Source of the DNA: Nocardia abscessus | Lineage (GTDB): Bacteria; Actinomycetota; Actinomycetes; Mycobacteriales; Mycobacteriaceae | Direction: 5' to 3' | NCBI RefSeq assembly: GCF_015477775.1 | Contig: NZ_JADLQO010000027.1 | Location: 1 to 57,183 of the forward strand | DNA length: 57,183 nucleotides | Shown: one piece after another, positions 18,792-27,395 of the stretch | Numbering within the stretch: the first letter of the stretch is position 1 | How the letters are laid out: each line of letters starts with the position of its first letter | Notes under the pieces: model-generated | Told to the model about the DNA's origin: nothing | Database searches by the model: none | Seen by the model: the letters and a program-made list of their open reading frames with translations, nothing else | Program-made: the position numbers and the translations under genes

Positions 18792-19595
18792 TCACTCGAC
18801 TGGTACGGCCTGAATACCCGGAGAGGCGGGCAGCGGCATGATGCGGACTACTGTTGTGGTGGTTCCGCCGACCACGAACCACAGCCGCAGCACCGGCTGC
18901 CCCGTGCGGTCACCCGGCTCGTACCGGCTGCGCACGCTCACATGCTGACGTGCCAGCACCGGCGCCACGTATTCGATCACCGCTCGATGCGGCCCCGCGA
19001 GCAGCTTCGGGTATTCGACCAGGAACTGTTCCACCGCCTGCCAGTAACAGGCGTTGTTGACGTGGTTGTACTGGTCGATGTCGGTGGCGCGCACCGGGAA
19101 CGGCAGGTCGGTGTCCGACTCCGGGGGCGTGGCGTCGGTCAGGTACGGCCGCCACCGCAGGCGGTGCTCGGTGGACGTGCGAGCGAGGTAGGCGAGGCCC
19201 TCGTCGCTGATCCGCGCGGGCATCCCGGTGGACTCGCTGATATTGATCCAGAAGCCCTCTGTCTCGATCAATCCGCCGTTTCCGCTGGTGATCCGCACGC
19301 GCATGTTCGTCCACCGGGTGGACATCGCCGAGCACCACCGCAGCAGCTGCACCTCGTCCGGCCACAGAATCGGGCGGATGACATCGATGACCGTCCGGCG
19401 GACGATCCAGTTCGGGTCGGTCCGGTGGAAGAACGTCCTATGCAGGTTTTCCCAGGCGATATCTTGCAGGTAGCGGGCGACGGCATCGAACCGCAACCGG
19501 TCATAGGGATCCACATCACCAGCCCGGACGGGCCACGCCGAAGCAAAGCCCATGCCCTCCTGGGGAAGCGGGGCGAGTGGCTGATCGAGTGACAC
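18792..19595 (-). CDS. Acyl-ACP thioesterase-like double-hotdog protein
   Basis: 267 residues, GTG start at 19595 with GAGGAG upstream. Two hotdog repeats: the first around WPVRAGDVDPYDRLRFDAVARYLQDIA, the second around FPVRATDIDQYNHVNNACYWQAVEQ. The DxxxHVNN-type segment contains the Asn and His expected in FatA/FatB-type acyl-ACP thioesterases, and the length fits bacterial members. The likely role is hydrolysis of acyl-ACP or acyl-CoA to set chain length or release fatty acids; the substrate is unproven. Single gene on the minus strand. Confidence 0.85.
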   Translation of the reverse strand: MSLDQPLAPLPQEGMGFASAWPVRAGDVDPYDRLRFDAVARYLQDIAWENLHRTFFHRTDPNWIVRRTVIDVIRPILWPDEVQLLRWCSAMSTRWTNMRVRITSGNGGLIETEGFWINISESTGMPARISDEGLAYLARTSTEHRLRWRPYLTDATPPESDTDLPFPVRATDIDQYNHVNNACYWQAVEQFLVEYPKLLAGPHRAVIEYVAPVLARQHVSVRSRYEPGDRTGQPVLRLWFVVGGTTTTVVRIMPLPASPGIQAVPVE

Positions 19596-19838
19596 TTGTG
19601 CTCCTCGCGCTGCACGGTGTGCCGCGTTTCTTCATGCGGTGCTGTTGTGACGACTTTACGGGGCGTACGTCACACCCTCGCGTCGAGCCGTCCGTACCTC
19701 CTTAATAGTCCGCCTGCCGGGACCTGGGCCAGCGGAAATGGGGTCTTCCGTCCGACGTCCGGGACTGCGGACCCGTCCCATCGGGCGGCAGCGACCGGTC
19801 GCGGCCGCGCGGAGGCGCAGGTCACCGTGGTGCTGGGC

Positions 19839-20960
19839 TCAGTAACCCTGGTAGGCGCCGCCCGAGTTCACGGCGGCGACACCGGGGACGTTGCCGAGCG
19901 AGCCGTAGCGGTCGATCGAGTACCGCACTCCGGCGATGATGTTGTCGACCGGATTCCAGATGTCGTCGTGACCAGGCGCCTTGTACGCGCTGAATGTGCT
20001 GTCGATGGTCTGCATCAGACCCTTCGACGGATGCCCGGCCACCCAGTTGCTGTCCCAGCGGTTCTCCGCGTACGGGTTGCCCGCGGACTCGTGCTGGATG
20101 ATCAACGCGATCGCCCGCTCATCGATGTCCTCGGGGGCGTACCCCATCGCGATGAGCTTCTGCTTGGCCTCGGAGATCCATCGCGCGACGTCACCGCTCG
20201 GCAGCGGGCCGGTCGGCGCGGACGAACTCGGGACACCGTGATACGGCGTGCCCGACGACGAGCCGGAATTGTTCTGCCCCGACATCAGCTGGCTCGGCCG
20301 GTCCGACGAGGGATTCGCGACCGGGGTGGCCGACGTACTCGCCGGTGCGGTGGCAGCGGGCGCAGTGGGGGCCGCGGGCACGTTCGCGCTCGGCTCCCCG
20401 AGCTCGGCGAACGCCGCCTCCAACTTTCCGACCGCGCCCTCCAACTGGATCTTCGCCTGGTTCGCCACGTCCTCGGCGGTCTTCAGCGCGTTGGTGAGCT
20501 CCCACGTCCGTGTGGCCGCTTGGAGCGCTTCCTGGAAGACGAGCCCTTCCACGTCGGCCTTGTCCGCGTGCGCGCGCAGGTTGTCGATCCGGGTCTTGGC
20601 GTCCACGGCGCCGTTGGGCGCGACATCGAAGGGCGGCGTCTGGTTCAGCGCGTCGTCGCGCAAGCTCAGTACCTTGGCTTTCGCCTCGATCAAATTCTGC
20701 ACCTGGGCGGTGAGTGCGGTCTTCAGCTCGAGCAGGGCGGCGCTCACCGCGGAGGCGCGGGTCTTCTCGGTCTGCATCCTGCCGTTCGCGGCGTCGCCCG
20801 CGGAGCCGGACCACTTCTTCGCGTCGGCGAGCGCTCGGGTGTCCTCCGCGCCCTTGCCGACAGCGGTGTCGAGGCCCTGCGACATCTGTTCGGCGAGCCC
20901 GCCCGCCGCCGAAAGCTGCTCCGGCTGCCAGTTCGCGACGTCGGGGATGGTGAGCGTCAT
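19839..20960 (-). CDS. ESX-type secreted transglycosylase (SLT domain)
   Basis: 373 residues. The start at 20960 (MTLTIPDVANWQPEQL) overlaps the upstream EspC-like gene by ATGA. No Sec signal is present; residues 1-190 are helical with alanine-rich coiled segments typical of type VII secretion substrates. A Pro/Ala/Ser-rich linker spans about 195-255. The C-terminal SLT domain (about 262-373) has IIQHESAGNPYAENRWD, with catalytic Glu291, then SKGLMQTIDSTFSAYK and the YSIDRYGSLGNVPGV end. It should cleave peptidoglycan glycan strands. Pairing with an EspC-like partner implies export as a heterodimer through an ESX system (inference). Confidence 0.9.
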   Translation of the reverse strand: MTLTIPDVANWQPEQLSAAGGLAEQMSQGLDTAVGKGAEDTRALADAKKWSGSAGDAANGRMQTEKTRASAVSAALLELKTALTAQVQNLIEAKAKVLSLRDDALNQTPPFDVAPNGAVDAKTRIDNLRAHADKADVEGLVFQEALQAATRTWELTNALKTAEDVANQAKIQLEGAVGKLEAAFAELGEPSANVPAAPTAPAATAPASTSATPVANPSSDRPSQLMSGQNNSGSSSGTPYHGVPSSSAPTGPLPSGDVARWISEAKQKLIAMGYAPEDIDERAIALIIQHESAGNPYAENRWDSNWVAGHPSKGLMQTIDSTFSAYKAPGHDDIWNPVDNIIAGVRYSIDRYGSLGNVPGVAAVNSGGAYQGY

Positions 20961-21289
20961 GGCAGCTGGAGTCCGATGGCGCGCAGCTTCGCCGCGAAGT
21001 CGTCCTCGGCCAGCTCGTACTTGCCCGCCGCGTTGTGCAGGTTGTCCGCGATCGTGGTGAGCCGCGACCCGATCCGCTCCAGGCAGCGGTGCACGGCGTC
21101 GTTCGCGCGCTGGGCCACGGGGGCGAAGTCGGTGCCGGGCAGCGCCCCGGCGACGGCGCCGAAACCATCGCCCGCGCCGAGGTCGGTGACCGAGGTGGCC
21201 TCCGTGCGCAGCGTCTGTGCGAAGGAGCGCAGCGCCGCTGGGTCGACCTGCATCGTCGTCGCAGGTCCCGACTGGTTTTGCTCGACCAT
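20957..21289 (-). CDS. EspC-like type VII secretion target
   Basis: 110 residues. The ATG at 21289 has AAGGGGGATTC upstream; longer in-frame starts add an unrelated extension. MQVDPAALRSFAQTLRTEA opens a helical hairpin typical of EspC/DUF2580-family ESX substrates, with a second helix around VHRCLERIGSRLTTIADNLHNAAGKYELAEDDF. A YxxxE-like export signal fits AGKYELAEDD. It overlaps the transglycosylase gene by four bases, the usual layout for co-secreted partners. The minus-strand -10 TATGCT lies at 21331-21326. Confidence 0.87.
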   Translation of the reverse strand: MVEQNQSGPATTMQVDPAALRSFAQTLRTEATSVTDLGAGDGFGAVAGALPGTDFAPVAQRANDAVHRCLERIGSRLTTIADNLHNAAGKYELAEDDFAAKLRAIGLQLP

Positions 21290-21390
21290 GAATCCCCCTT
21301 CCCTCCCGACCGTGAGGTCGCGGCCAGCATAACAAAATCGGGTGGTGCCGATGGGCGTCATCGAGCCGCGACCGTTATGTTGTCGGTGTG

Positions 21391-21415
21391 GCGTCGGCAC
21401 GGATCATGCCGACGC
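21391..21415 (+). promoter_or_regulatory. Hairpin or operator in the quinone reductase leader
   Basis: GCGTCGGCA at 21391-21399 and TGCCGACGC at 21407-21415 form a perfect 9-bp dyad with a seven-base spacer, 20 bases before the ATG. A TANNNT -10, TATGTT, is at 21376-21381, so the dyad lies at the very 5' end of the mRNA. It could be an operator or a stabilising stem. Confidence 0.45.
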
Positions 21416-21435
21416 GAGGACAGAGAGGTCAGCAC

Positions 21436-22410
21436 ATGCGCGCAGCCCAGGTCAGCAAGCTGGAAGGACCGGAAGCGGTTCGGATCGTCGATATTCCGGA
21501 GCCCGCGGCTTTCCCGGGCGGCGTCGTGATCGACGTGCACGCGGCGGGCGTGGCCTTCCCGGACGTGCTGATGACGCGCGGCCTGTACCAGATGAAGCCC
21601 GAGCTGCCGTTCGTCGTCGGCGGAGAGGTCGCAGGCATCGTGCGGGAAGCCCCCGAGGACGCGCACGTGCGGCCCGGTGACCGGGTGGTCGCGTTGACCA
21701 TGCTCGGCAACGCGATGGCCGAGACCGCTGTCACGCCCACCCAGATGGTGTTCCGGCTCCCGGACAACGTCTCGCTGGAGGCGGGCGCGGGCATCCTGTT
21801 CAACGATCTGACCGTGCACTTCTGCCTGCGCACCCGCGGCAGGCTGGCGGAGGGCGAGACGGTCCTGGTGCACGGCGCCGCGGGCGGCATCGGCACCTCG
21901 ACCCTGCGGATGGCGGCCGCGCTCGGTGCGGGCCGGGTGATCGCCGTGGTGAGCACCGAGGCGAAGGCCGAGGTGGCGCGCGCCAACGGCGCGACCGACG
22001 TGGTGCTCACCGACGGCTGGCTCGCGGCGGTGAAGGAGCTGACCGGTGGTCGCGGCGTCGACATCGTGCTCGACCCGGTCGGCGGCGACCGTTTCACCGA
22101 CAGCATCCGCTCGCTCGCCTCGGCGGGCCGGTTGCTGGTCGTCGGCTTCACCGCGGGGGAGATCCCGACGGTGAAGGTCAACCGGCTGCTGCTGAAGAAC
22201 GTCGAGGTGACCGGCGCGGCCTGGGGCGAATGGGTGATGTCGCACCCGGGCTACCTGCAGGAGCAGTGGGCCGAGGTGGAGCCGCTGCTGGCCTCCGGCA
22301 AGATCGCGGCGCCGCAGCCGGTGCTGTACCCGCTGGACAAGGCCGCCGAGGCCGTCGCGTCGCTGGACAACCGGACGGCCACCGGCAAAGTCGTGGTGAC
22401 GGTGCGCTGA
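21436..22410 (+). CDS. NADPH:quinone oxidoreductase-family MDR protein
   Basis: 324 residues, zinc-free medium-chain reductase. The ATG at 21436 has GAGAGG at 21423-21428. The substrate domain has LPFVVGGEVAGIVREAPED; the nucleotide fold shows VLVHGAAGGIGTSTLRMAAALGAGRV, then ANGATDVVLTDGW and GRGVDIVLDPVGGDRF. No structural-zinc cysteine cluster is seen. The family reduces quinones or 2-enoyl compounds with NADPH; the true substrate is unknown. The next gene starts 22 bp downstream on the same strand, so the two may be co-transcribed. Confidence 0.92.
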   Translation: MRAAQVSKLEGPEAVRIVDIPEPAAFPGGVVIDVHAAGVAFPDVLMTRGLYQMKPELPFVVGGEVAGIVREAPEDAHVRPGDRVVALTMLGNAMAETAVTPTQMVFRLPDNVSLEAGAGILFNDLTVHFCLRTRGRLAEGETVLVHGAAGGIGTSTLRMAAALGAGRVIAVVSTEAKAEVARANGATDVVLTDGWLAAVKELTGGRGVDIVLDPVGGDRFTDSIRSLASAGRLLVVGFTAGEIPTVKVNRLLLKNVEVTGAAWGEWVMSHPGYLQEQWAEVEPLLASGKIAAPQPVLYPLDKAAEAVASLDNRTATGKVVVTVR

Positions 22411-22432
22411 CGACTGCCGGCCTGCCCGCGTC

Positions 22433-23545
22433 ATGAAGCTGTCCAATCGGATTCTCAATCGGACCCTGCTGGCTCGCCAGCACCTGCTCGAGCGCTCGCG
22501 GCTGACCGCGCAGCAGATGTGCGACCACCTCGTCGGGTTGCAGGCGCAGGATTCGCCGCCGCCGTTCGTCGGATTGTGGAGCCGCGTCGCGGCGTTCGAT
22601 CCGGCGGCGGTGTCGGACGCGCTGGAGGACCGTTCCCTGGTCCGGATCACCTTGATGCGGGGGACCATTCACATGGTCACGCCGCCCGACGCGCTGCGGA
22701 TCGCCCCGCACGTGCAGCCGGAACTGGAGAAAGCGCCCTTCCGCAAGGGCTTCAACTACGGCGCAATGGTGGGACTGGATCCCGACGAGGTGCGCCGGCA
22801 CGGTGAGGCCGTGCTCGGCGACGAGCCGATGTCCGCCGCGGACCTGCGCGCCCGCGCCACCGAGTTGTACCCCGATCGCGACCCGGGGGCGGTGGTGCAG
22901 ACCTGGCTGTATCAACTGCCGGTCCTGCAGACTCCGCCGCGCGGGAAGTGGAAGGACAACAGCAGGCCGATCTGGTCGCGGGTCGAGCCCTGGCTGGGCG
23001 CACCGCTGGACCCCACGTATCCCTTGGCGGAGTTGCTCTTCCGATACCTGTGCGCCTTCGGCCCGGCGAGCACGATGGACATGCAGACCTGGTCGAGGCT
23101 GCTCGGCATGAAGCGGGCCGTCGCGGAGCTCGGCGATCGGGTGCGCGCCTACACCGACGAGCGGGGCCGCACGCTCTACGACGTCGCCCACATCGAGTTG
23201 GCCGATCCGGACACCCCGGCTCCGGTGCGCCTGCTCGGCTGGTACGACAACGCGCTGCTCTCCCATCAGGACCGGACCCGGATCGTGCCCGATGGGGCGC
23301 CTCCACCACTGCGCTCCTTCGCCGCTCAGGTCTCCCCGGTGCTGGTCGACGGTTTTCTCGCGGGTCTGTACAAGGTCTTCGCGAATGCCGCGACCGCCCG
23401 GCTGCGCATCAGCCCCACCCGGAACTGGACGAAGGCGGAGCGCGCCGAGGTCGAGGCGGAGGCGCACGCTCTGCTCGCCTTCCTCGAGGCGGGCAAGCAG
23501 GGAAGTGTGGAGATTCTCGACGTGGGGGCCGACCTGCGCCACTGA
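22433..23545 (+). CDS. AlkZ/YcaQ-like winged-helix DNA glycosylase family protein
   Basis: 370 residues of the HTH_42 superfamily. The N-terminal LSNRILNRTLLARQHLLER and VGLQAQDSPPPFVGLWSR contain the QxQ motif (LQAQ) that in AlkZ supplies the glutamines of the active site. A second landmark is RITLMRGTIHMVTP. AlkZ unhooks interstrand crosslinks made by azinomycin, and paralogues are widespread in actinomycetes with alkylated-base activity. This copy lies outside any obvious crosslinking-agent cluster, so a housekeeping repair or unknown role is equally possible. Its stop is 10 bp from the convergent Lrp gene. Confidence 0.85.
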   Translation: MKLSNRILNRTLLARQHLLERSRLTAQQMCDHLVGLQAQDSPPPFVGLWSRVAAFDPAAVSDALEDRSLVRITLMRGTIHMVTPPDALRIAPHVQPELEKAPFRKGFNYGAMVGLDPDEVRRHGEAVLGDEPMSAADLRARATELYPDRDPGAVVQTWLYQLPVLQTPPRGKWKDNSRPIWSRVEPWLGAPLDPTYPLAELLFRYLCAFGPASTMDMQTWSRLLGMKRAVAELGDRVRAYTDERGRTLYDVAHIELADPDTPAPVRLLGWYDNALLSHQDRTRIVPDGAPPPLRSFAAQVSPVLVDGFLAGLYKVFANAATARLRISPTRNWTKAERAEVEAEAHALLAFLEAGKQGSVEILDVGADLRH

Positions 23546-23555
23546 GCCGGATCGG

Positions 23556-24080
23556 CTACGGCTCGCGGGTCGGGCGATAGGCGGGCGCCTTGGTGGTCCC
23601 GGTCGGGCTGAGCGTGCGCAGCAGCGGCAGCGCCCGGCGTGACACCACGGTGGACAGCACGATGACGCTGTGCGAGCGCGCCACCGAGGAGGTCCGGTCG
23701 ATGCTCAGCAGCACGGCCTGCAACCCGGCGTGCGAGTCGGCCCCGATCCGGCACAACACGTCGCCGGTGCCGGTGGTGGCATAGGCCTCCAGCACGCCCG
23801 GGATGGCGTGCAGTTCGGCCGCCACGGTGTCCAGCGCCCCCTGGGCGATCTCCAGCGTGACGAACGCCTGCACGTCGAACCCCGCCGCCGTGACATCGAT
23901 CTGCGGGTCGTAGGAGGCGATCACGCCGGACTCCTCCATGCGCGCGATCCGTGATTGCACCGTGGCCCTGGCGACCTTGGTCCGGCGGGACAGCTCGAGA
24001 ATGCCCGCTTTCTGGTACTCGTGCATCGCCGTGAGGATGGCGAGATCGAGTTCGTCCAGCTTCGCCGGTGTGCGCGCCAT
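23556..24080 (-). CDS. Lrp/AsnC-family regulator next to hppD
   Basis: 174 residues. HTH: LDELDLAILTAMHEYQKAGILELSRRTKVARATVQSRIARMEESGVI. The RAM effector domain includes GFDVQAFVTLEIAQGALDTVAAEL and the ligand-pocket segment EAYATTGTGDVLCRIGADSHAGLQAVL. The start at 24080 has GGAGG six bases upstream. It is divergent from 4-hydroxyphenylpyruvate dioxygenase, so it probably responds to an aromatic amino acid or its keto acid and controls tyrosine breakdown. An imperfect dyad at 24130-24150 is a candidate site. Confidence 0.93.
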   Translation of the reverse strand: MARTPAKLDELDLAILTAMHEYQKAGILELSRRTKVARATVQSRIARMEESGVIASYDPQIDVTAAGFDVQAFVTLEIAQGALDTVAAELHAIPGVLEAYATTGTGDVLCRIGADSHAGLQAVLLSIDRTSSVARSHSVIVLSTVVSRRALPLLRTLSPTGTTKAPAYRPTREP

Positions 24081-24129
24081 GACCGCCTCCGTTCCAGCAC
24101 TCGGACGGGCTCGCTGCCCGCCGCGTCGA

Positions 24130-24150
24130 TGCTATTCAAATTGTCCAGCA
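24130..24150. promoter_or_regulatory. Candidate Lrp-type operator in the lrp-hppD divergent promoter
   Basis: TGCTATTCAA, one base, then TTGTCCAGCA: 7 of 10 positions symmetric. It is more AT-rich than its surroundings and overlaps a minus-strand TAGCAT -10 for the regulator. Confidence 0.4.
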
Positions 24151-24241
24151 TCGCCCGCCGGTTCCTAGCCGAATTCGCCACACTGTCTATCGAGAGTTGA
24201 CGCTGTTGCCTACTCCGCCGACTCGGCGATTTCCTTGGAGC

Positions 24242-25444
24242 ATGACCATCGAGCACCTGCCGAACGCACGGTCCGGCGCGGTTCCCAGCGACGGCGAACT
24301 GCGCACGCTCGTCGGGTTGGTCGACCACGACGACAGCGGTGACCCGTTCCCGGTCATCGGGTGGGACGCCCTGGTCTGGGTCGTCGGCAACGCCACTCAG
24401 ACCGCGCATTTCCTGGAATCCGCCTTCGGGATGCGGTTGGAGGCGTACGCCGGTCCGGAGACCGGCAATCGCGATCACAAGGCGTTCGTCTTGCGCAGCG
24501 GCGCGGCGCGTTTCGTGGTCACCGGAGCGGTGGACCCGGACAGTCCGCTGGTCGCCCACCACGATCGGCACGGCGACGGCGTGATCGACATCGCCCTCCA
24601 AGTGCCCGACGTCGATCGCTGTGTGGCGTGGGCGCGCGCGCACGGCGCCACCGTTCTGGTCGAACCGCACGACGACACCGACGACTTCGGCACGGTGCGC
24701 TCGGCCGCGCTGGCCACCTATGGCGAAACCAGGCACACCTTGGTCGACCGGTCCGGCTATTACGGGCCCTACCTGCCGGGCTATGTCGCCCGCCGGTCCG
24801 ACTATCAGCGCCGCGACGGCGCGCCAACCCGGTTGTTCCAGGCGATCGACCACGTCGTCGGCAATGTGGAACTCGGGCAGATGGACGAGTGGGTCGAGTT
24901 CTACCGGCGCGTCATGGGTTTCACGAATATGGCCGAATTCGTCGGCGACGACATCGCCACCGAGTACTCGGCGCTGATGAGCAAGGTCGTCGCCAACGGC
25001 AACCACCGGGTGAAGTTCCCCCTCAACGAGCCCGCCGCCGGCAAGAAGCGCTCACAGATCGATGAGTACCTGGAGTTCTACCGTGGGCCCGGCGTCCAGC
25101 ACATCGCGCTCGCCACCGGCGACATCCTCACCTGCGTGGACGCCTTGCGCCGCGAGGGAGTCGAGTTCCTGGAGACACCCGCCGCCTACTACGAGGACCC
25201 CGAACTGCGCGCCCGCATCGGCCGGGTCCGCGTCCCGGTCGAAGAACTCCAGCGCCGCGGCATCCTGGTCGACCGGGACGAGGACGGCTACCTCCTGCAG
25301 ATCTTCACCAGGCCGCTCACCGACCGCCCTACGGTGTTCTTCGAACTCATCGAACGCCACGGCTCCCTCGGTTTCGGCAAGGGGAATTTCAAGGCGCTGT
25401 TCCAGGCGATCGAACGCGAACAGGAGGCCCGGGGCAATTTGTGA
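24242..25444 (+). CDS. hppD: 4-hydroxyphenylpyruvate dioxygenase
   Basis: 400 residues from ATG 24242 (MTIEHLPNARS), typical for the family. Converts 4-hydroxyphenylpyruvate to homogentisate in tyrosine catabolism. The iron ligands are visible: His204 (AIDHVVGNV), His287 (GVQHIALATGD) and Glu368 (VFFELIERHG). The C-terminal lid reads GFGKGNFKALFQAIEREQ. The start is slightly uncertain: GGAG touches the ATG directly, too close for a standard ribosome-binding site, and a TTG at 24197 is in frame. The N-terminal sequence after 24242 matches family members best. Divergent Lrp regulator upstream; homogentisate dioxygenase is not in this window. Confidence 0.96.
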   Translation: MTIEHLPNARSGAVPSDGELRTLVGLVDHDDSGDPFPVIGWDALVWVVGNATQTAHFLESAFGMRLEAYAGPETGNRDHKAFVLRSGAARFVVTGAVDPDSPLVAHHDRHGDGVIDIALQVPDVDRCVAWARAHGATVLVEPHDDTDDFGTVRSAALATYGETRHTLVDRSGYYGPYLPGYVARRSDYQRRDGAPTRLFQAIDHVVGNVELGQMDEWVEFYRRVMGFTNMAEFVGDDIATEYSALMSKVVANGNHRVKFPLNEPAAGKKRSQIDEYLEFYRGPGVQHIALATGDILTCVDALRREGVEFLETPAAYYEDPELRARIGRVRVPVEELQRRGILVDRDEDGYLLQIFTRPLTDRPTVFFELIERHGSLGFGKGNFKALFQAIEREQEARGNL

Positions 25445-25577
25445 CCGGCTGCTGTCGGGGCCCGGCGCGCACTCTCGCGTGCTGCCGCGCATCCGCTCGG
25501 ATCATCGGCCGGTCGTTGCCCGGCGGCGGGCGATCTTGTCGAGCCGCTCGAGCCGCCTCGTCGGTAGAGTTCATGCC

Positions 25578-26105
25578 ATGCGGATCAAGTCAGCGGTCGT
25601 CCTCGCGACAGCCTTGGTGCTCACGCTGGCGGGCTGCGGTTCGGGCGGGGAGTCCGAGGACTCGGGTCCTTCGCGGCCCGCGCCGAAGGTGGTGCCGCTC
25701 GGCCCGTTCGTCGGCGAGTGTGGTCACGTGACCGACGACGAGGTGCGCGATCGCGGTGGCCTCGGCCGGATTTCCGGGGTGTTCCGCAACGCCGTCGGAT
25801 GCAATTGGCAGTCGGCCGGAATCGGTTCTCCCAGTATCACTTTCGCTTCCTATCGAGGTAGTCCCATCGAGCGTGAGCGGGCGTGGGTGACCGTCAACGG
25901 CCGCGCGCCCGATCCGATAACCGTGGCCGGGCGCGACGGATTCGCCGCTTTGGACCCGAGCGGCACGATCTGTGATCTGGCGGTGCAACTCGGAGACGAT
26001 TTCTTCGAGTGGTCGACGAATATCGGATCGTTCGGCGCGGTGACCGGTAACCCGTGCGACCGGAGCCGCGCGCTCGCCGAGCTGACGCTGCAGCGAATTC
26101 AGTGA
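25578..26105 (+). CDS. DUF3558-family lipoprotein
   Basis: 175 residues. Lipoprotein signal with lipobox LAGC and lipidation at Cys20, so the protein should be anchored outside the membrane. The mature part has paired cysteines (GECGHVTDDEV, VGCNW, TICDLAV, NPCDRS), typical of actinobacterial DUF3558 proteins. The ATG at 25578 is preceded by TAGAGT and seven bases, fitting a leaderless mRNA. The next DUF3558 gene follows 10 bp later, probably in one operon. No function is known. Confidence 0.88.
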   Translation: MRIKSAVVLATALVLTLAGCGSGGESEDSGPSRPAPKVVPLGPFVGECGHVTDDEVRDRGGLGRISGVFRNAVGCNWQSAGIGSPSITFASYRGSPIERERAWVTVNGRAPDPITVAGRDGFAALDPSGTICDLAVQLGDDFFEWSTNIGSFGAVTGNPCDRSRALAELTLQRIQ

Positions 26106-26115
26106 GGGGTGGAGT

Positions 26116-26676
26116 GTGAACGTCGGTCGAGACCTGCACAGGCGCGCCGCGGCCGCGGTCGCCGTCGCCGCGGCCCTCGCGTTGTCCGTGGGCGGGTGCA
26201 GTGAGGTGGTCTCCGGGACCGCGCAGCCGGTCGGCGGAAGTCAGCCGGTCAACACCAGGCTGGACAAACTGCTGCGGGAATGCGAGATCCTCTCCGATGA
26301 GCAGATCGGCAAGGCGATCGGTGAGAGCGTCTCGGCCTCGGACTCGTTCTTCGGCGCGGTCTGCATGTGGGACCTGATCGGAGCGCCCGGCGGCAACGGC
26401 ATGGCCACGCTGAACTGGTACGAGAACGGAACGCTGAGCAACGAGAAGCAGACGAACAACAAGCTCGGCTACGAAACCACCAACATCACCATTCAGAGTT
26501 CGCTCGCGCTGCAGATCCGCAGGCCGAAGGACCCGGACTCGTGTGGTGTGACGGCGAGCGCCCCGGACAACGGGGTGATCGGCTGGTGGATCAACTACCG
26601 GCCCGGCTCGGCGCACCCCGACCCTTGCGACGCGGCCGAGAAGTTGATGGAAATGACCTTGAACCTGGCCAGGTAG
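26116..26676 (+). CDS. DUF3558-family lipoprotein, second copy
   Basis: 186 residues, GTG start at 26116 behind GAGGGGTGGAG. The lipobox SVGGC puts the acyl-cysteine at residue 28 after an alanine-rich signal. The mature sequence has RECEILSDEQIGKAIG, MWDLIGAPGGNGMATLNWYE and DPCDAAEKLMEM, clear DUF3558 features. A tandem duplicate in function with the preceding lipoprotein gene, though sequence identity is low. Such pairs often lie beside cell-envelope genes. The str operon promoter begins shortly after its stop. Confidence 0.88.
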   Translation: MNVGRDLHRRAAAAVAVAAALALSVGGCSEVVSGTAQPVGGSQPVNTRLDKLLRECEILSDEQIGKAIGESVSASDSFFGAVCMWDLIGAPGGNGMATLNWYENGTLSNEKQTNNKLGYETTNITIQSSLALQIRRPKDPDSCGVTASAPDNGVIGWWINYRPGSAHPDPCDAAEKLMEMTLNLAR

Positions 26677-26698
26677 ACGGTTGCGGAACCGACCCGCT

Positions 26699-26728
26699 TT
26701 GACCCTGTGTCCCGGCCACGGGTATCGT
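26699..26728 (+). promoter_or_regulatory. str operon (rpsL) promoter
   Basis: TTGACC at 26699-26704, an 18-bp spacer and TATCGT at 26723-26728: a near-consensus SigA promoter with TANNNT. The predicted start near 26735 leaves a leader of about 285 bases before rpsL. Confidence 0.75.
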
Positions 26729-26734
26729 GGATCG

Positions 26735-27019
26735 CTGTGCCCGGAAGCATACGGGCAAGTTCGTGCGTGACCGTAGGCCAGCGAGAGCGGCCGACGACTC
26801 CAGCGTGCCCGGAATCAGGGCTCCGCGCCGCGCGCGACACGCCCGACCTCGGGACGCGAGAAACGTGGCCGGACGTGCGAGTGAAAGCTCGATGACAGCG
26901 GTGTGAACGACGGGCCGGAAGTGGAAGCCAGCGCGACCACGAACGGCCCCGGGAGCGCCGCGAACTTAAAACAGACATGAAGTCCACACACCGCGTTAAC
27001 TAATAAGGAAAGCCGGTCT
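26735..27019 (+). other. Long untranslated leader of the str operon
   Basis: About 285 bases with no supported gene. Short frames here lack starts with ribosome-binding sites. It ends with TAACTAATAAGGAAAG, giving stop codons in several frames and the rpsL ribosome-binding site at about 27005-27012. A leader this long could hold ribosomal-protein autoregulation, but I see no defined fold. Confidence 0.5.
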
Positions 27020-27394
27020 ATGCCAACCATCAACCAGCTGGTCCGCAAGGGTCGCCGCGACAAGGTCGCCAAGACGAAGACCGCGGCCCTGAAGGGGAGC
27101 CCGCAGCGTCGTGGCGTGTGCACCCGCGTGTACACCACGACTCCGAAGAAGCCGAACTCCGCGCTGCGCAAGGTCGCGCGTGTTCGCCTGACCAGCTCGG
27201 TCGAGGTCACGGCCTACATCCCCGGCGAGGGTCACAACCTGCAGGAGCACTCGATGGTGCTCGTGCGCGGCGGTCGTGTGAAGGACCTCCCGGGTGTGCG
27301 CTACAAGATCATCCGTGGCTCCCTCGACACCCAGGGTGTGAAGAACCGCAAGCAGGCCCGCAGCCGTTACGGCGCCAAGAAGGAGAAGAGCTGA
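27020..27394 (+). CDS. rpsL: 30S ribosomal protein S12
   Basis: 124 residues, the standard actinobacterial length. S12 lies at the decoding centre and governs translational accuracy. The conserved TTTPKKPNSALRK and LPGVRYK loops are intact; Lys43 and Lys88, the streptomycin-resistance positions, are both wild-type lysine, so this gene predicts no S12-based streptomycin resistance. AAGGAAAG at 27005-27012 is the ribosome-binding site. First gene of the str operon; rpsG follows one base after its stop. Confidence 0.99.
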   Translation: MPTINQLVRKGRRDKVAKTKTAALKGSPQRRGVCTRVYTTTPKKPNSALRKVARVRLTSSVEVTAYIPGEGHNLQEHSMVLVRGGRVKDLPGVRYKIIRGSLDTQGVKNRKQARSRYGAKKEKS

Positions 27395-27395
27395 T

